NCBI GenBank assembly: GCA_044221705.1
Contig: JBGAOR010000007.1
Coordinates: 41,515 to 105,514, forward strand
Direction of reading: 5' to 3'
DNA length: 64,000 nucleotides
Source: JAEUHZ01 sp044221705
Lineage (GTDB): Bacteria > Planctomycetota > UBA1135 > GCA-002686595
The stretch's first letter is position 1, and every line of letters starts with the position of its first letter. The notes below the pieces were generated by a model that ran no database searches, was not told the origin of the DNA, and was given only the letters and a program-made list of their open reading frames with translations. Position numbers and translations under genes: made by a program. Of this stretch, positions 52,189-63,075 are shown piece by piece.

Positions 52189-53341
52189 GCTTCGCCCCGT
52201 TCTTCGTCCTGATCGCCCTGGCCGCTGCCGGGAATCCCGCGCCCGAGGACGCCCGCTACGTCCTGCACCTCGCCGACGGCCGCATCGTGCGCGCCGAGGT
52301 GCGCGTCGAGCCGACGGGCTACTCGGTGCGCAAGGGCACCGAGTGGACGCTGATCCCGAGCGCGGAGGTCCTGCGCGCGACGCCGCTGCGCGAGGTCGAG
52401 CAGCGGCTCGCCGCGATGCGCAAGTCCAGCGCGCCCGGCGCACCCGCGCGCGTCGAGGTGGCGCACGCGGCGCTCGGCGAGGGCTGCTCGACGACGCGAT
52501 CGCGGAGATCGACGTCCTCGCGCGCGATCCGGACCAGGCCGCCGCGCGCGCGTTCGTGGCGCGGGCTCCGCTGGCGCTGACGCTGCCGGCCGCGGGCGAG
52601 CGTTCGCTGGAATCGCGGCTCGTGCTGTTCGGCGCGCGCGCCCAGCCGGCGTACCGCGAGCTCGCCGCCGCGCGGCTGGCGCAGACGCCGTGCGAGCCCG
52701 CGCTGGCCGAGCTGGGCCGCGCGCTGGCCTCGCCGTCGCCGAACGTGCGCGCGTTCGCGGCGTTCGCGCTGCGCCGCATCGATCCGAAGGCGCAGGTCGA
52801 CGCGCTCGTGCGGCGCTCGGTCGTGGATCCGAGCGAGTCCGTGCGCACGGAGGCCGCGCGCGCGCTGCGCGACGCGCGCGACGAGACGCTCGCGCTGCGC
52901 GTCGCGGCTGCACTGGGCCTCGACGACGCGCGCCTCTGCACATCCGCCGCGGAATCGCTGGGCGAGATCGGTCACGCGGCGGCGCTGCCGGCGCTGGCGG
53001 CGCGGCTCGCGGCGCTGCAGTCGGGCGGACATCCGGGCGGCACGCGCGCGAACATCTCGATCACGAACCAGGTCGCGTACGTGAAGGACTTCAACCCCGA
53101 GATCGCGCAGGGCGCCTCGATCGCCGACCCCGTCGTCGACATCGTGTCCGAGGGCACGGTCCTCGACGTGCGCGTGGGCGGCACGTCGATCGTCAGCGTC
53201 GCGGACCAGCGCCGCGCGATCTGCCGCGCGATGCAGCGCATCAGCGGCGCGGACCTGCCTCTCGACGCGAAGTCGTGGCTCGCGTGGTGGGACGCGGAGC
53301 AGCGCGCGAGCGCCGCTCCGGCCACGACGCCGTCGCGCTGA
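52185..53341 (+). CDS. exported HEAT-repeat-like protein (frameshifted)
   Basis: The gene starts at an ATG overlapping the comEC stop, after GGAGG. A signal peptide (FFVLIALAAAG) precedes YVLHLADGRIVRAEVRVEP. Near 52485 one base seems to be missing, and the frame continues as GLLDDAIAEIDVLARDPDQ. HEAT-like helical pairs follow: SPNVRAFAAFALRRIDPKAQ, DPSESVRTEAARALRDARDE and LCTSAAESLGEIGHAAALP. The C-terminus (SITNQVAYVKDFNPEIAQG) is beta-rich and resembles aspartyl-protease-like or retropepsin-type ends only vaguely. If corrected, the product has about 385 residues. The function is unknown. Confidence 0.7.
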
Positions 53342-53369
53342 GGATCGCGCGCGCGACGAGCGGGCGCGG

Positions 53370-54896
<1,527 letters not shown>

Positions 54897-55060
54897 GAGT
54901 TCTTGGGGCTCGGGTCCGGCGCGCTCGACGCGGAGTTTCGAGGGCGAATACTCTACGGACTCCCGGCCCCGGGGCCCTAGTGCCCGCGCGTTCCGCGTCA
55001 GAATGGCGGCCGCGGGGACGCGTACCAGCGCCCTTCCCCCGCGCTCGAGGAACGACCCCC

Positions 55061-55669
55061 ATGATCGCAGTCTCCCGGATGCCCCTCTTCGGCTTCGCCG
55101 TCGTCGCCTTCCTGCTCCTGTGCGCGATCCTGGCCTTCGCGGTCTGGTTCGCGACGCGCGGCGCGGCGGACCCCGGCCGCTCGCGGGTCAACGGCCCGGC
55201 GGGCTGCGCGATCGGGTGCGCGCTGCTCGCCATCGCGGGCCTCGGCGCCATCGCCACGCTGGCGGTGGTGATCGTGAACCTGCCGACCGAGTTCGCGCGC
55301 AACGGGCCCTTCTCGCGCATCGAGCTGCGCTACGACGGCGACAAGTCCTTCGACGAGCCCGCCGGCGGCGCGGGGGCGGACGAGCACCCGGCGAACCCGC
55401 GCGTCCACGCCGAGATCGAGCTGCGCCCGGGCTACGAGGCGGCCCCGATCCTGCGCGCGCTGCGGCAGCGGGTCTCGTCGGGCCTCGACGTCACCGTGCG
55501 CTCCGTCGAGCGCGGCGGCGAGACGCGGACGGTGATCGAAATCGAGGCGCCGCTCGACGCGGAGGCGCGGCGCGAGCTGCGCGACGTCCTGCGCGACCTG
55601 AAGTCCGACCTGCCCGAACTCGAGATCCCGGCCGGGATGGTGCTCGAGATCCGCGGCCCGAACGACTGA
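55061..55669 (+). CDS. membrane protein of unknown function
   Basis: The 202-residue protein has two membrane segments (GFAVVAFLLLCAILAFAVWF and AGCAIGCALLAIAGLGAIATLAVVIV). A soluble part of about 120 residues follows, with RIELRYDGDKSFDEP, VHAEIELRPGYEAAPILRAL and TVIEIEAPLDAEARRELRDVLRDL. The end looks like an alpha/beta domain of unknown family. GAGGAA lies before the ATG at 55061. Confidence 0.72.
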   Translation: MIAVSRMPLFGFAVVAFLLLCAILAFAVWFATRGAADPGRSRVNGPAGCAIGCALLAIAGLGAIATLAVVIVNLPTEFARNGPFSRIELRYDGDKSFDEPAGGAGADEHPANPRVHAEIELRPGYEAAPILRALRQRVSSGLDVTVRSVERGGETRTVIEIEAPLDAEARRELRDVLRDLKSDLPELEIPAGMVLEIRGPND

Positions 55670-55839
55670 CGCGCGGCGGATTGAGCGGGGCGAGCGGGGC
55701 GAGCGTCGGATCCGCCCCGGGTGCAAAGAGTCGGTGGCGGCGCGCTCCCCGGGGCGCGCGCGCGCGTACTCTGGAGTGCCTGGGACCGCGGCCGGACCAC
55801 AGCGGACGGGACCAGTCGAACCTCCCCAGCGACCGCGCG

Positions 55840-57765
55840 ATGGACCGCACCCGACATCACGGCTCCCCAGGACCGTTCCGGCCCCGGCCGGGAGCGGCGC
55901 GGTCGTGCCGAGTGTCGGCGCTGGCGCTCGCGCTCGCCGCGGCGTGCCTCGCGAGCTGCGGTCAGGACCCGCGCCCGTCGCCCGCGACCGAGCGCATCCT
56001 GGTCCAGGTCGATCGCGCGCGAGCCTTCCGGCGCGCCGTCGTCCCCTCGCATCCGGCCTGGGACGCCGACCGCGTCGCGATCCTGCAGGAGACGCGCGAG
56101 GGGCTGCGCGGCGCCTGGGGACAGCCCGTGTCCTTTCCCGTCGCCGTCTCGGGCCAGCTCGAGGTCACGGCGGCGCTCGCGGTCGACATCCAGCTGGGCG
56201 AGGGCCCGCTCGGGCGCGTGGCTCTCGACCTGCGCCTGCGCGCGTCCGGCCGCGACGAGCTCTTGGCGACGGGAGAGTTCGACCTCGAGTCCGCCGCGCA
56301 GGGCTGGCAGGAAGTCCACGCGCGGACGCGCATCGCGCCGGACGAGGAGGCCGAGTTCGTCCTCGTCGCGCGCTGGCTCGGCGCCGAACCCGCGCCGGAG
56401 AGCGCGCGTCCGATCCACGCCGCGCCGCGCGCGGTCGCCGTGCAGGCCGGCCGGCGCAACGTGTTGATCGTGACGGTCGACACGCTGCGCGCCGACCACC
56501 TGGGGTTCCACGGATACGCGCGCGCCACGTCGCCGCGCCTCGACGCGTTCGTCGCGCGCGGAGCGGTGTTCGAGCGCGCGATCTCGACCTCGCCCTGGAC
56601 GCTGCCGGCGTACGGGACGCTCTTCACGGGTCTCGAGCCGGCGCGTCACCGCGTGGGCATCTCCGCGCGCCGCGAGGGCGCGTTCGGCGAGGACCACGAC
56701 GATCGCCCCGGCGATTTCCAGGCGCTCGTGTGCGAGACGCCGACCCTGGCCGAGGCGTTCGCCGCGGGCGGCTGGACGACCGGGGCGCTGGTCTCGAACC
56801 CGTTCCTCTTCTCCGCCAGCCGCATCGACCGCGGGTTCGACTCGTTCGCGGGCTACGTGAACCGCGCCGAGGCGGGCGTCGAGCTCGCCGAGCGCTGGAT
56901 CGCGGCGCGCGGCGACGCGCCCTGGTTCCTGATGCTCCACCTGATGGATCCGCACACGCCGTACACGCCGCCGGCGCCGTACGACACGCAGTTCTCGAGC
57001 CGCTCGTTCCGCACGGTCGAGAAGTACCCGCCCGCGAACGAGGACGTGCGCGCCGGAGGGCTGACCCAGGCGGAGAAGGACCTGCTCGTCGACTCCTACG
57101 ACGGCGAGATCGCCTACACCGACGCGCAGATCGGCCGGCTGCTCGACTTCCTGCAGGCGCGCGGCGCGCTCGATCGCACGATCGTCGTCCTCCACTCGGA
57201 CCACGGCGAGGAGTTCTGGGAGCACGGCTCGTTCGAGCACGGCCACACGCTCTACGACGAGGTGCTGCACGTGCCGCTGGCGTTCGTCGCGCCGGGGATC
57301 GTGGCGCCGGGTCTGCGCATCCCCGGGCGCACGAGCACCGTCGACGTCTTCGCGACGCTGCTCCAGCTCGCCGGCCTGCCGGTCCCGGCCGGCATCGACG
57401 GGTTCGGCCGCGCCGCGGCGCTGAGCGTCGACCGGCCGCTGCAGGCGGGGCTCGATCCGCGCCCGTGCATCTCCGAGGCGATGCTCTACGGCGAGCGCGA
57501 GCTGAAGTCCTGGTCGAACGCGACGGAAAAGCTCGTGACGGACGGCGCGCGGCGCTCCGAGCTCTACGACCTCGAGGCGGATCCGCGCGAGAAGACGGAC
57601 ATCGCGGCCGAGCGTGCCGCGCGCGTGCGCGAGCTGCGCGACGAGCTGCGGCGGCGGGCGCGGACGCTGCGCGCGCTGTTCCCCGTCGACGACGCCGCGT
57701 CGTTCGGCCGCGACGCGCGCGGCGACCTCGAACGGCTGGGCTATCCCGGCGCCGACCCCAAGTGA
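55840..57765 (+). CDS. sulfatase-fold (alkaline phosphatase superfamily) lipoprotein, second copy
   Basis: The 641-residue protein parallels the one at 28122: lipobox LASC, a beta-rich N-terminal part with EFDLESAAQGWQEVHAR, then VTVDTLRADHLGFHGYARATS, STSPWTLPAYGTLFTG, MLHLMDPHTPYTPPAPYD and LHSDHGEEFWEHG. The formylglycine Cys/Ser-x-Pro-x-Arg motif is also absent. The long N-terminus before the hydrophobic segment suggests that a later start is possible, but no better ATG is seen. The substrate is unknown; a choice between sulfate and phosphate esters cannot be made. Confidence 0.85.
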   Translation: MDRTRHHGSPGPFRPRPGAARSCRVSALALALAAACLASCGQDPRPSPATERILVQVDRARAFRRAVVPSHPAWDADRVAILQETREGLRGAWGQPVSFPVAVSGQLEVTAALAVDIQLGEGPLGRVALDLRLRASGRDELLATGEFDLESAAQGWQEVHARTRIAPDEEAEFVLVARWLGAEPAPESARPIHAAPRAVAVQAGRRNVLIVTVDTLRADHLGFHGYARATSPRLDAFVARGAVFERAISTSPWTLPAYGTLFTGLEPARHRVGISARREGAFGEDHDDRPGDFQALVCETPTLAEAFAAGGWTTGALVSNPFLFSASRIDRGFDSFAGYVNRAEAGVELAERWIAARGDAPWFLMLHLMDPHTPYTPPAPYDTQFSSRSFRTVEKYPPANEDVRAGGLTQAEKDLLVDSYDGEIAYTDAQIGRLLDFLQARGALDRTIVVLHSDHGEEFWEHGSFEHGHTLYDEVLHVPLAFVAPGIVAPGLRIPGRTSTVDVFATLLQLAGLPVPAGIDGFGRAAALSVDRPLQAGLDPRPCISEAMLYGERELKSWSNATEKLVTDGARRSELYDLEADPREKTDIAAERAARVRELRDELRRRARTLRALFPVDDAASFGRDARGDLERLGYPGADPK

Positions 57766-57814
57766 GGCTCGCTCGACGCAGCGCGCCGCGACGTCAGGCC
57801 GTAGCATCCGCGCC

Positions 57815-58660
57815 ATGACGTGGCTTCCCCCGCAGACGTTCCAGGACCAGGTCGCCGTGGTGACCGGCGGCGGCACCGGCCTCGGCCTCGAGATCAGCCG
57901 CGGACTGGCCGAGCTCGGCGCGCGCGTGGTGATCGCGTCGCGCAGCGCCGAGCACCACGCACCGCTGCTCGACGAGGCCGCGCGGCGCGGCTGGCGCGTG
58001 GAGGCCGAGGTGCTCGACGTGCGCGAGCCGCAGCTCGTGCGCGCTTGCGCCGAGCGCGTGGTCGCACGCTGCGGCCACGTCGACATCCTGGTGAACAACG
58101 CCGCGGGCAACTTCGTGTGCCCGGCCGAACGCCTGTCGGCGAACGCGTGGCGCGCGGTGCTGGGCATCGTGCTCGACGGCACGTTCTACTGCTCGCAGAG
58201 CTTCGGGAAGGCGATGATCGCGCGGGGATCGGGCCAGATCCTCAACGTGGTCGCGACGTACGCCTGGACCGGCATGCCGGGCGTCGTGCACTCGGCCAGC
58301 GCGAAGGCCGGCGTGCTGGCGATGACGCGCACGCTGGCGGTCGAGTGGGCGCGCCACGGCCTGCGCGTGAACGCGATCGCGCCCGGGCCGTTCCACTCGG
58401 CGGGCGCGCAACAGAACCTGTGGCCCGACCCGGAAGCCGAGCGCGCGATCCGCGAACGCATCCCGCTCGGCCGCTTCGCGACGACGGAGGAGGTCGCGGG
58501 GCAGTGTCTCCACCTGCTCTCACCCGCTTCGAGCTACCTGAACGGCGAGTGCCTCGTGATCGACGGCGGCGCGAGCCTGGGACAAGGGATGTGGCAGCCG
58601 GGCGAGCGGTTCACGAAGAAGCGCGCACCCGGCGCGGCGCGCGAGGTCGATCCCGCATGA
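57815..58660 (+). CDS. short-chain dehydrogenase, 2,4-dienoyl-CoA reductase-like
   Basis: The 281-residue protein has the cofactor motif TGGGTGLG and NNAAGNFVCPAE, typical of the 2,4-dienoyl-CoA reductase branch. In the active site the usual Tyr of YxxxK is replaced: the segment reads VVHSASAKAGVLAMTRTLAVEWA, as in that branch. APGPF and NGECLVIDGGA are also typical. It would reduce unsaturated acyl-CoAs with NADPH during fatty acid breakdown. Its stop overlaps the murQ start. Confidence 0.88.
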   Translation: MTWLPPQTFQDQVAVVTGGGTGLGLEISRGLAELGARVVIASRSAEHHAPLLDEAARRGWRVEAEVLDVREPQLVRACAERVVARCGHVDILVNNAAGNFVCPAERLSANAWRAVLGIVLDGTFYCSQSFGKAMIARGSGQILNVVATYAWTGMPGVVHSASAKAGVLAMTRTLAVEWARHGLRVNAIAPGPFHSAGAQQNLWPDPEAERAIRERIPLGRFATTEEVAGQCLHLLSPASSYLNGECLVIDGGASLGQGMWQPGERFTKKRAPGAAREVDPA

Positions 58661-59571
58661 GTGCCTCCACTCCTCGGCCCCGCGACCACTTCGAGACCGA
58701 ACGTCCCAACCCGGCCAGCGCGCGCCTCGACGAGCTCTCGATCGCCGACGCGTTCGACGTGATGCAACGCGAGGACGCGTCGATCCCGCTCGCGATCGCC
58801 GCCGCGCGCGCGGACATCGTGCGCGCGATCGAGCTCGTCGCGGATCGCCTCGCGCGCGGCGGACGGCTCGTCTACGTCGGCGCGGGGACGAGCGGCCGCC
58901 TGGGCGTGCTCGACGCGTCGGAGTGCCCGCCCACGTTCCACAGCGATCCGTCGCAGGTGATCGGCGTCATCGCCGGCGGCGCGCGAGCGCTGACGAACGC
59001 GGTCGAGGGCGCGGAGGACTCGGCGGTCGGCGGCGCCGCGGACGTGGACGCGCGCGCGGTCGGCCCGCTCGACGTCGTCTTCGGCATCACGGCCGGCGGG
59101 ACGACGCCCTACGTGCACGGTGCGCTGGCGCGCGCGAAAGAACGCGGCGCGGCGACGGTGTTCCTGGCCTGCGTGCCGCGCGAGCAGGCCGTCGATTCGG
59201 CGGACATTTCGATCCGCGTCGTCACCGGGCCCGAGGTCGTGTCGGGCAGCACGCGCTTGAAGGCCGGCACCGCGACGAAGCTCGTGCTCAACATGGTGAC
59301 GACGCTCGCCATGACGCGGCTCGGCAAGGTGCACGGCAACCTGATGGTCGACGTGGACACGAAGGCGAACGCGAAGCTGTGGCAGCGCGGCATCGCTCTC
59401 GTCGCGCGCATCGTCGGCTGCGACCGCAAGCGCGCAGAGGAGCTGCTGACGCAGGCCGACGGTCGCGTGAAGGTGGCCGCCGTGATGGGACTCGCGCACG
59501 TGGAAGCGGCCGAAGCGCGCACACGGCTCGAACGCGCCGGCGGATTCCTGCGGTCCGCGATTCGAGCCTGA
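58657..59571 (+). CDS. murQ: N-acetylmuramic acid 6-phosphate etherase
   Basis: MurQ cleaves the lactyl ether of MurNAc-6-phosphate in peptidoglycan recycling. The 304 residues carry the SIS-domain pattern YVGAGTSGRLGVLDASECPPTF, shown here by its core GAGTSGRLG, then VIGVIAGGARAL, GITAGGTTPYV and SGSTRLKAGTATKLVLNM. Length and motifs are normal. It is coupled to the SDR gene by ATGA, an unusual partner. An amidase lipoprotein gene lies 1.3 kb downstream on the other strand. Confidence 0.96.
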   Translation: MSASTPRPRDHFETERPNPASARLDELSIADAFDVMQREDASIPLAIAAARADIVRAIELVADRLARGGRLVYVGAGTSGRLGVLDASECPPTFHSDPSQVIGVIAGGARALTNAVEGAEDSAVGGAADVDARAVGPLDVVFGITAGGTTPYVHGALARAKERGAATVFLACVPREQAVDSADISIRVVTGPEVVSGSTRLKAGTATKLVLNMVTTLAMTRLGKVHGNLMVDVDTKANAKLWQRGIALVARIVGCDRKRAEELLTQADGRVKVAAVMGLAHVEAAEARTRLERAGGFLRSAIRA

Positions 59572-59639
59572 GAGGACATACGGAGGCGCTGGTTCGCCGG
59601 AGCCGCTAACGTGGACGGTTGAGTCCGGATCCAGATTCG

Positions 59640-60842
59640 ATGCAGCCGATGCGCTTCCTCTTGGCCGTCGTCGCCTTCGTCGCACTCTTCGTCGGCGCGG
59701 GCGCATTGTGGAGCTTGCGTTCGAGCGGAGCACCCGCGTCGCCATCTCCGGCTCGAGAGCCCGAGCGCGTCGCCGACATGGGCTCTTCGCGCACGGTCGA
59801 CTCCAGACAGGCTTCGTCGGCGCGCCAAGCCGTGCTCGAGAACCACGAGCCGGACGCGAGCGCGGATCCGTCGACGACCGCACCGAGCCGCGACGAACTG
59901 CTGGAGCTGGCCGTGCGCCTCGACGAGCTCGTCCGAGCACCGGAACGGAATCCCGAGCCGTACGAGGCGATCGCGAAGCGGCTGAAGGAGATCGGGACGC
60001 CCGCCGCGATCGATCTGCTGCTCTCCTCGGTCGCTCGTCCGGATCTCGAGTTCAAGCGTGAGTCCTACGTCTTCTATCCCCTGTTGCGCGACCTGCACGA
60101 CTCGCGCGTCCTCTCCGCCGCATCGGCAGCACTCGACCGTGTGTACGCGGCGGGCCGGGTCGATTCTCCATCGCTGGCCGGGTACTCGGACCTGCTGGCC
60201 GAGCTCGGAGGCGCCGAGGGCGCGGCTCGCGTCGTCACGGCCGTGGAGGCCGCGCGCGCGGCGCGGTCCGGTGCGTCGTTCGCACTCGCGACGAGCATGA
60301 GCAAGAGCAGCGATTCCGCAGCGTGCACGCGCCTCGCGGCGACGATCGGCAGCGACGATCAGTGGTTCGTCGACCGCGCGATCGTCGAGGCTCTGGGGAA
60401 GTCCCCGGGCGAACACGCATACAAGGACCTCGCAAGCGCCGCATTCCGCGACACCGTGCCGCTCGAGATTCGCGGCGTGGCGATCCGCACCTATGCGAAT
60501 CGCATCGCGCCGACGGAGATCCGCGAGCTCCTGGCGATGCGTGCCGGCCACGAAATGGTGGACGACTCGATCATCGCGCTCACGGGCATCGTGGGCCTCG
60601 TTTCGAATCCGCGCATCACGAGGGACGTCCTCTGGTCGGAGACGCGCGGCGCACTCACCGAAGCGGTGAACTCGCCGGAGGCGAGCGTCCGCTCCAAAGC
60701 GAGGGAAGTGCTGCTCGATCTGCCGCCGGACAAGTCCGGTGCGATGCTGCTCGAGCTCGAGCAGTGCGCGGCCCGCGCGACGGACGCGCGGGAGCGCAAG
60801 GAGCTCGAGGGGCTGATCGGTCTCTACGGAAAGCCGAAGTAG
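59640..60842 (+). CDS. membrane-anchored HEAT-like repeat protein of unknown function
   Basis: The 400-residue protein has one N-terminal membrane segment (MRFLLAVVAFVALFVGAGALW), a polar linker, then helical repeats such as LLELAVRLDELVRAPERNPE, YEAIAKRLKEIGTPAAIDLLL and SPEASVRSKAREVLLDLPPD. This pattern suggests an extracytoplasmic scaffold. ATG 59640 was chosen; 59649 is also possible and an in-frame TTG lies at 59619. Confidence 0.7.
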   Translation: MQPMRFLLAVVAFVALFVGAGALWSLRSSGAPASPSPAREPERVADMGSSRTVDSRQASSARQAVLENHEPDASADPSTTAPSRDELLELAVRLDELVRAPERNPEPYEAIAKRLKEIGTPAAIDLLLSSVARPDLEFKRESYVFYPLLRDLHDSRVLSAASAALDRVYAAGRVDSPSLAGYSDLLAELGGAEGAARVVTAVEAARAARSGASFALATSMSKSSDSAACTRLAATIGSDDQWFVDRAIVEALGKSPGEHAYKDLASAAFRDTVPLEIRGVAIRTYANRIAPTEIRELLAMRAGHEMVDDSIIALTGIVGLVSNPRITRDVLWSETRGALTEAVNSPEASVRSKAREVLLDLPPDKSGAMLLELEQCAARATDARERKELEGLIGLYGKPK

Positions 60843-60873
60843 TGCCCGAGCATGGAGCCGTGCGCGGTTGCGC

Positions 60874-61950
60874 TTAGAGCCCGACCGGTGTTCCGGCGAG
60901 CCTCTCCCGCACCGCGGCGAGGAACGGTTCCCAGTCGAAGGCCGGGCCCGGGTCCGTCTTGTTCTTCTGCACGTGGTAGTGCCCGAGGATCCCCCGGAAC
61001 GCGCGCCACTCCGGCTCGCTCAGCGCGTGGTCGACGACTCGGCCCGCGGCGTCGCGCGGCGCGTCGGGCTCGATCCGCGGGAACGCGCGGCACAGCGCGG
61101 CGGTCAGCTTCACGAGGCTCGCGTACTGTTCCGGCGTGAAGTCGACCTGCTGCAGCCGCTCGCCCTGCACCTCCCCCACGACGCGCTCGGGCCGCGCCGG
61201 ACGGGCGACGAAGCCCTCGGTGCGCACGCCGCCGTCGCCCAGGCGCGCGGGGATCCGCACGTACGGCCCGCCGGCGTCGCGCGCGTACCAGGTGTCGAGC
61301 GCCTTGGCGACGCCCAGCGGGTACGCGCCGAGGTTCGCCATCTCGATGCCGATCGAGCGCGGGTTCGAGATCGTCGCGTGCCAGGCGGTCTCGCGCGCAT
61401 CGAGCGTCTGGTAGATCGTGCCGTCGACGTCGAGCAGGAAGTGCACGGACAGCTTGCGCTCGTCCTGCAGCACGCGGAAGCAGGTCTGCGACACGCCGCA
61501 CACGTCGAAGTGCAGCACGAACTGGTCGACGACGTCGCGCAGGGCCTCGAGGTCCGCGCTGGCCGGCGCGACGAGCACGTCCTCGCGCTCGACGACCGTC
61601 TTCTGCTTCTCTCGATCGGTGCGCTCGTCGGGGCCGTCCACGGGCTTGGGCACGTAGTCCGGGTTCTCGCGCAGCACGCGCCGCACGCGGCCGGGCTGGT
61701 AGCGCAACTCGTCCGCGACATCGGGATCGCCGGCCTGCGCGAAGCGCGGCCGCGTCGAGTAGGCGTCGTAGTTCGGCGGATCGGTCCACAGGACCACGGG
61801 CGCGCCGACGTGGAAACGGCGGCCGGCGACGACGATCGCGTCGTTCTCGGCCGGGACCCAGGTGGACTGTTCGGGCGGCACGCGGTGTTCGGGTCCGGGC
61901 ACGTGGCAGGCCGGGACGAGGACCAGGAGGAGGAAACCGAGGCGCCGCAT
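60874..61950 (-). CDS. N-acetylmuramoyl-L-alanine amidase (amidase_2) lipoprotein
   Basis: The 358-residue protein has a lipobox LVPAC (Cys15). The amidase_2/PGRP-type domain shows VVDQFVLHFDVCGVS, SVHFLLDVDGTIYQTLD, ETAWHATISNPRSIGIEMAN and, near the end, HYHVQKNKTDPGPAFDWEP. The histidines in these stretches fit the zinc ligands. It would cut the amide between MurNAc and the stem peptide at the outer side of the membrane. It lies downstream of murQ and converges on the HEAT-like gene. A role in murein turnover together with MurQ is inferred. Confidence 0.88.
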   Translation of the reverse strand: MRRLGFLLLVLVPACHVPGPEHRVPPEQSTWVPAENDAIVVAGRRFHVGAPVVLWTDPPNYDAYSTRPRFAQAGDPDVADELRYQPGRVRRVLRENPDYVPKPVDGPDERTDREKQKTVVEREDVLVAPASADLEALRDVVDQFVLHFDVCGVSQTCFRVLQDERKLSVHFLLDVDGTIYQTLDARETAWHATISNPRSIGIEMANLGAYPLGVAKALDTWYARDAGGPYVRIPARLGDGGVRTEGFVARPARPERVVGEVQGERLQQVDFTPEQYASLVKLTAALCRAFPRIEPDAPRDAAGRVVDHALSEPEWRAFRGILGHYHVQKNKTDPGPAFDWEPFLAAVRERLAGTPVGL

Positions 61951-62006
61951 GACGCCGCGAACCTACGCCGGGCGCGCGGGTGCTGCCACCCTCCGGCTCG
62001 GATGCG

Positions 62007-63059
62007 TCAGCCGGCCGTCTGACCGCCGCACGAGCTGCCCGCGCCGGCTGTGCAGCCGAAGCAGTGGCGGCTCGTCACGATCCGCCGCGTCGCGAGCGCG
62101 GCGAGGTCGAATTCCGCGAGGTGCCGCGGCGCGCCGAAGCCCGTCCCGAGCTCGAGCATCTGGTTGAAGTCGCAGTCGAACAGGCGCCCGTCCCAACCGA
62201 CGGACAGCGTGGTGCGGCACATGACGCCGGCCGCGGCCGCGGGGTTGTAGGACGCGGCCAGCTTCTCCATGTAGCCGGCCAGGTTCCCGCTCGTCTGCAG
62301 CCACTCGAGGTAGCGCGCGATCGGCATGTTCGTGATCGTGAACAGCGCGTCGAACTCGACGCCGTGCAGGCGGCGCAACTCGCGCTTCCACTCCGTCTCG
62401 AGCGTCGCCTGCGACGCGCCCGGCAGGAACGCGCCGACCGGGTTCGTGACCAGGACGAGCCGCAGCGCGCCGCCGCGCCCGTAGCCGGCGGCGTTCAACT
62501 TCCGCAGCCCCTCGATGGAGCGCTCGAACACGCCCTCGCCGCGCTGGCGGTCCGTGCTGATCTGGCGGTAGTGCGGCAGCGACGCGACGACCTCGACCTC
62601 GTGGCGCGCCAGGAAGTCGGGCAGGTCCTCGAAGCGCGGCAGCGCGAGGATCGTCAGGTTGCAGCGGTCCATCACGCGCCGCCCGTGCGCGCGCGCGCCC
62701 TCGACGAGGCGCCGGAAGACGGGGCTGAGCTCGGGCGCGCCGCCCGTGATGTCGAGCGTCGGGATCGCGCTCGCGCCCAGGACCCGCAGCGCGAGCTCGG
62801 CCGTCTCGGCCGACATCTGCTCGGTGCGCGTCGGCCCGGCGTCGACGTGGCAGTGGTGGCAAGTCTGGTTGCAGAGCTTGCCGACGTTGACCTGCAGCAC
62901 CTCGATGCCCGATGCGGTCAGCGGGTGCAGGCCGCTCGCCGCGAGGCGCGCGTCGAAGTCGCCGCCGCGCAGCGGCAGCGCGTCGAGCACGCGCAGCTGC
63001 TCGGCCGGGTCGGCGAGCGGAGCACCGCGCGCCTGCAGGGTCGGGAGCGTGACGATCAA
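62007..63059 (-). CDS. arsS: arsenosugar biosynthesis radical SAM protein, ArsS-type
   Basis: The 350-residue protein binds a 4Fe-4S cluster through Cys63-x3-Cys67-x2-Cys70 (KLCNQTCHHCHVDAGP). DITGGAPELSPVFRRLV and VMDRCNLTIL are typical of the family, as is the C-terminal Cys cluster at 333, 336 and 344 (HCFGCTAGAGSSCGG). In many relatives one of the C-terminal cysteines is selenocysteine; here all are Cys codons and no in-frame TGA is seen. In characterised systems ArsS acts on methylated arsenic. The AhpD-like gene lies 16 bases upstream. Confidence 0.92.
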   Translation of the reverse strand: MIVTLPTLQARGAPLADPAEQLRVLDALPLRGGDFDARLAASGLHPLTASGIEVLQVNVGKLCNQTCHHCHVDAGPTRTEQMSAETAELALRVLGASAIPTLDITGGAPELSPVFRRLVEGARAHGRRVMDRCNLTILALPRFEDLPDFLARHEVEVVASLPHYRQISTDRQRGEGVFERSIEGLRKLNAAGYGRGGALRLVLVTNPVGAFLPGASQATLETEWKRELRRLHGVEFDALFTITNMPIARYLEWLQTSGNLAGYMEKLAASYNPAAAAGVMCRTTLSVGWDGRLFDCDFNQMLELGTGFGAPRHLAEFDLAALATRRIVTSRHCFGCTAGAGSSCGGQTAG

Positions 63060-63075
63060 GCGCGCGCTCCGCGGC

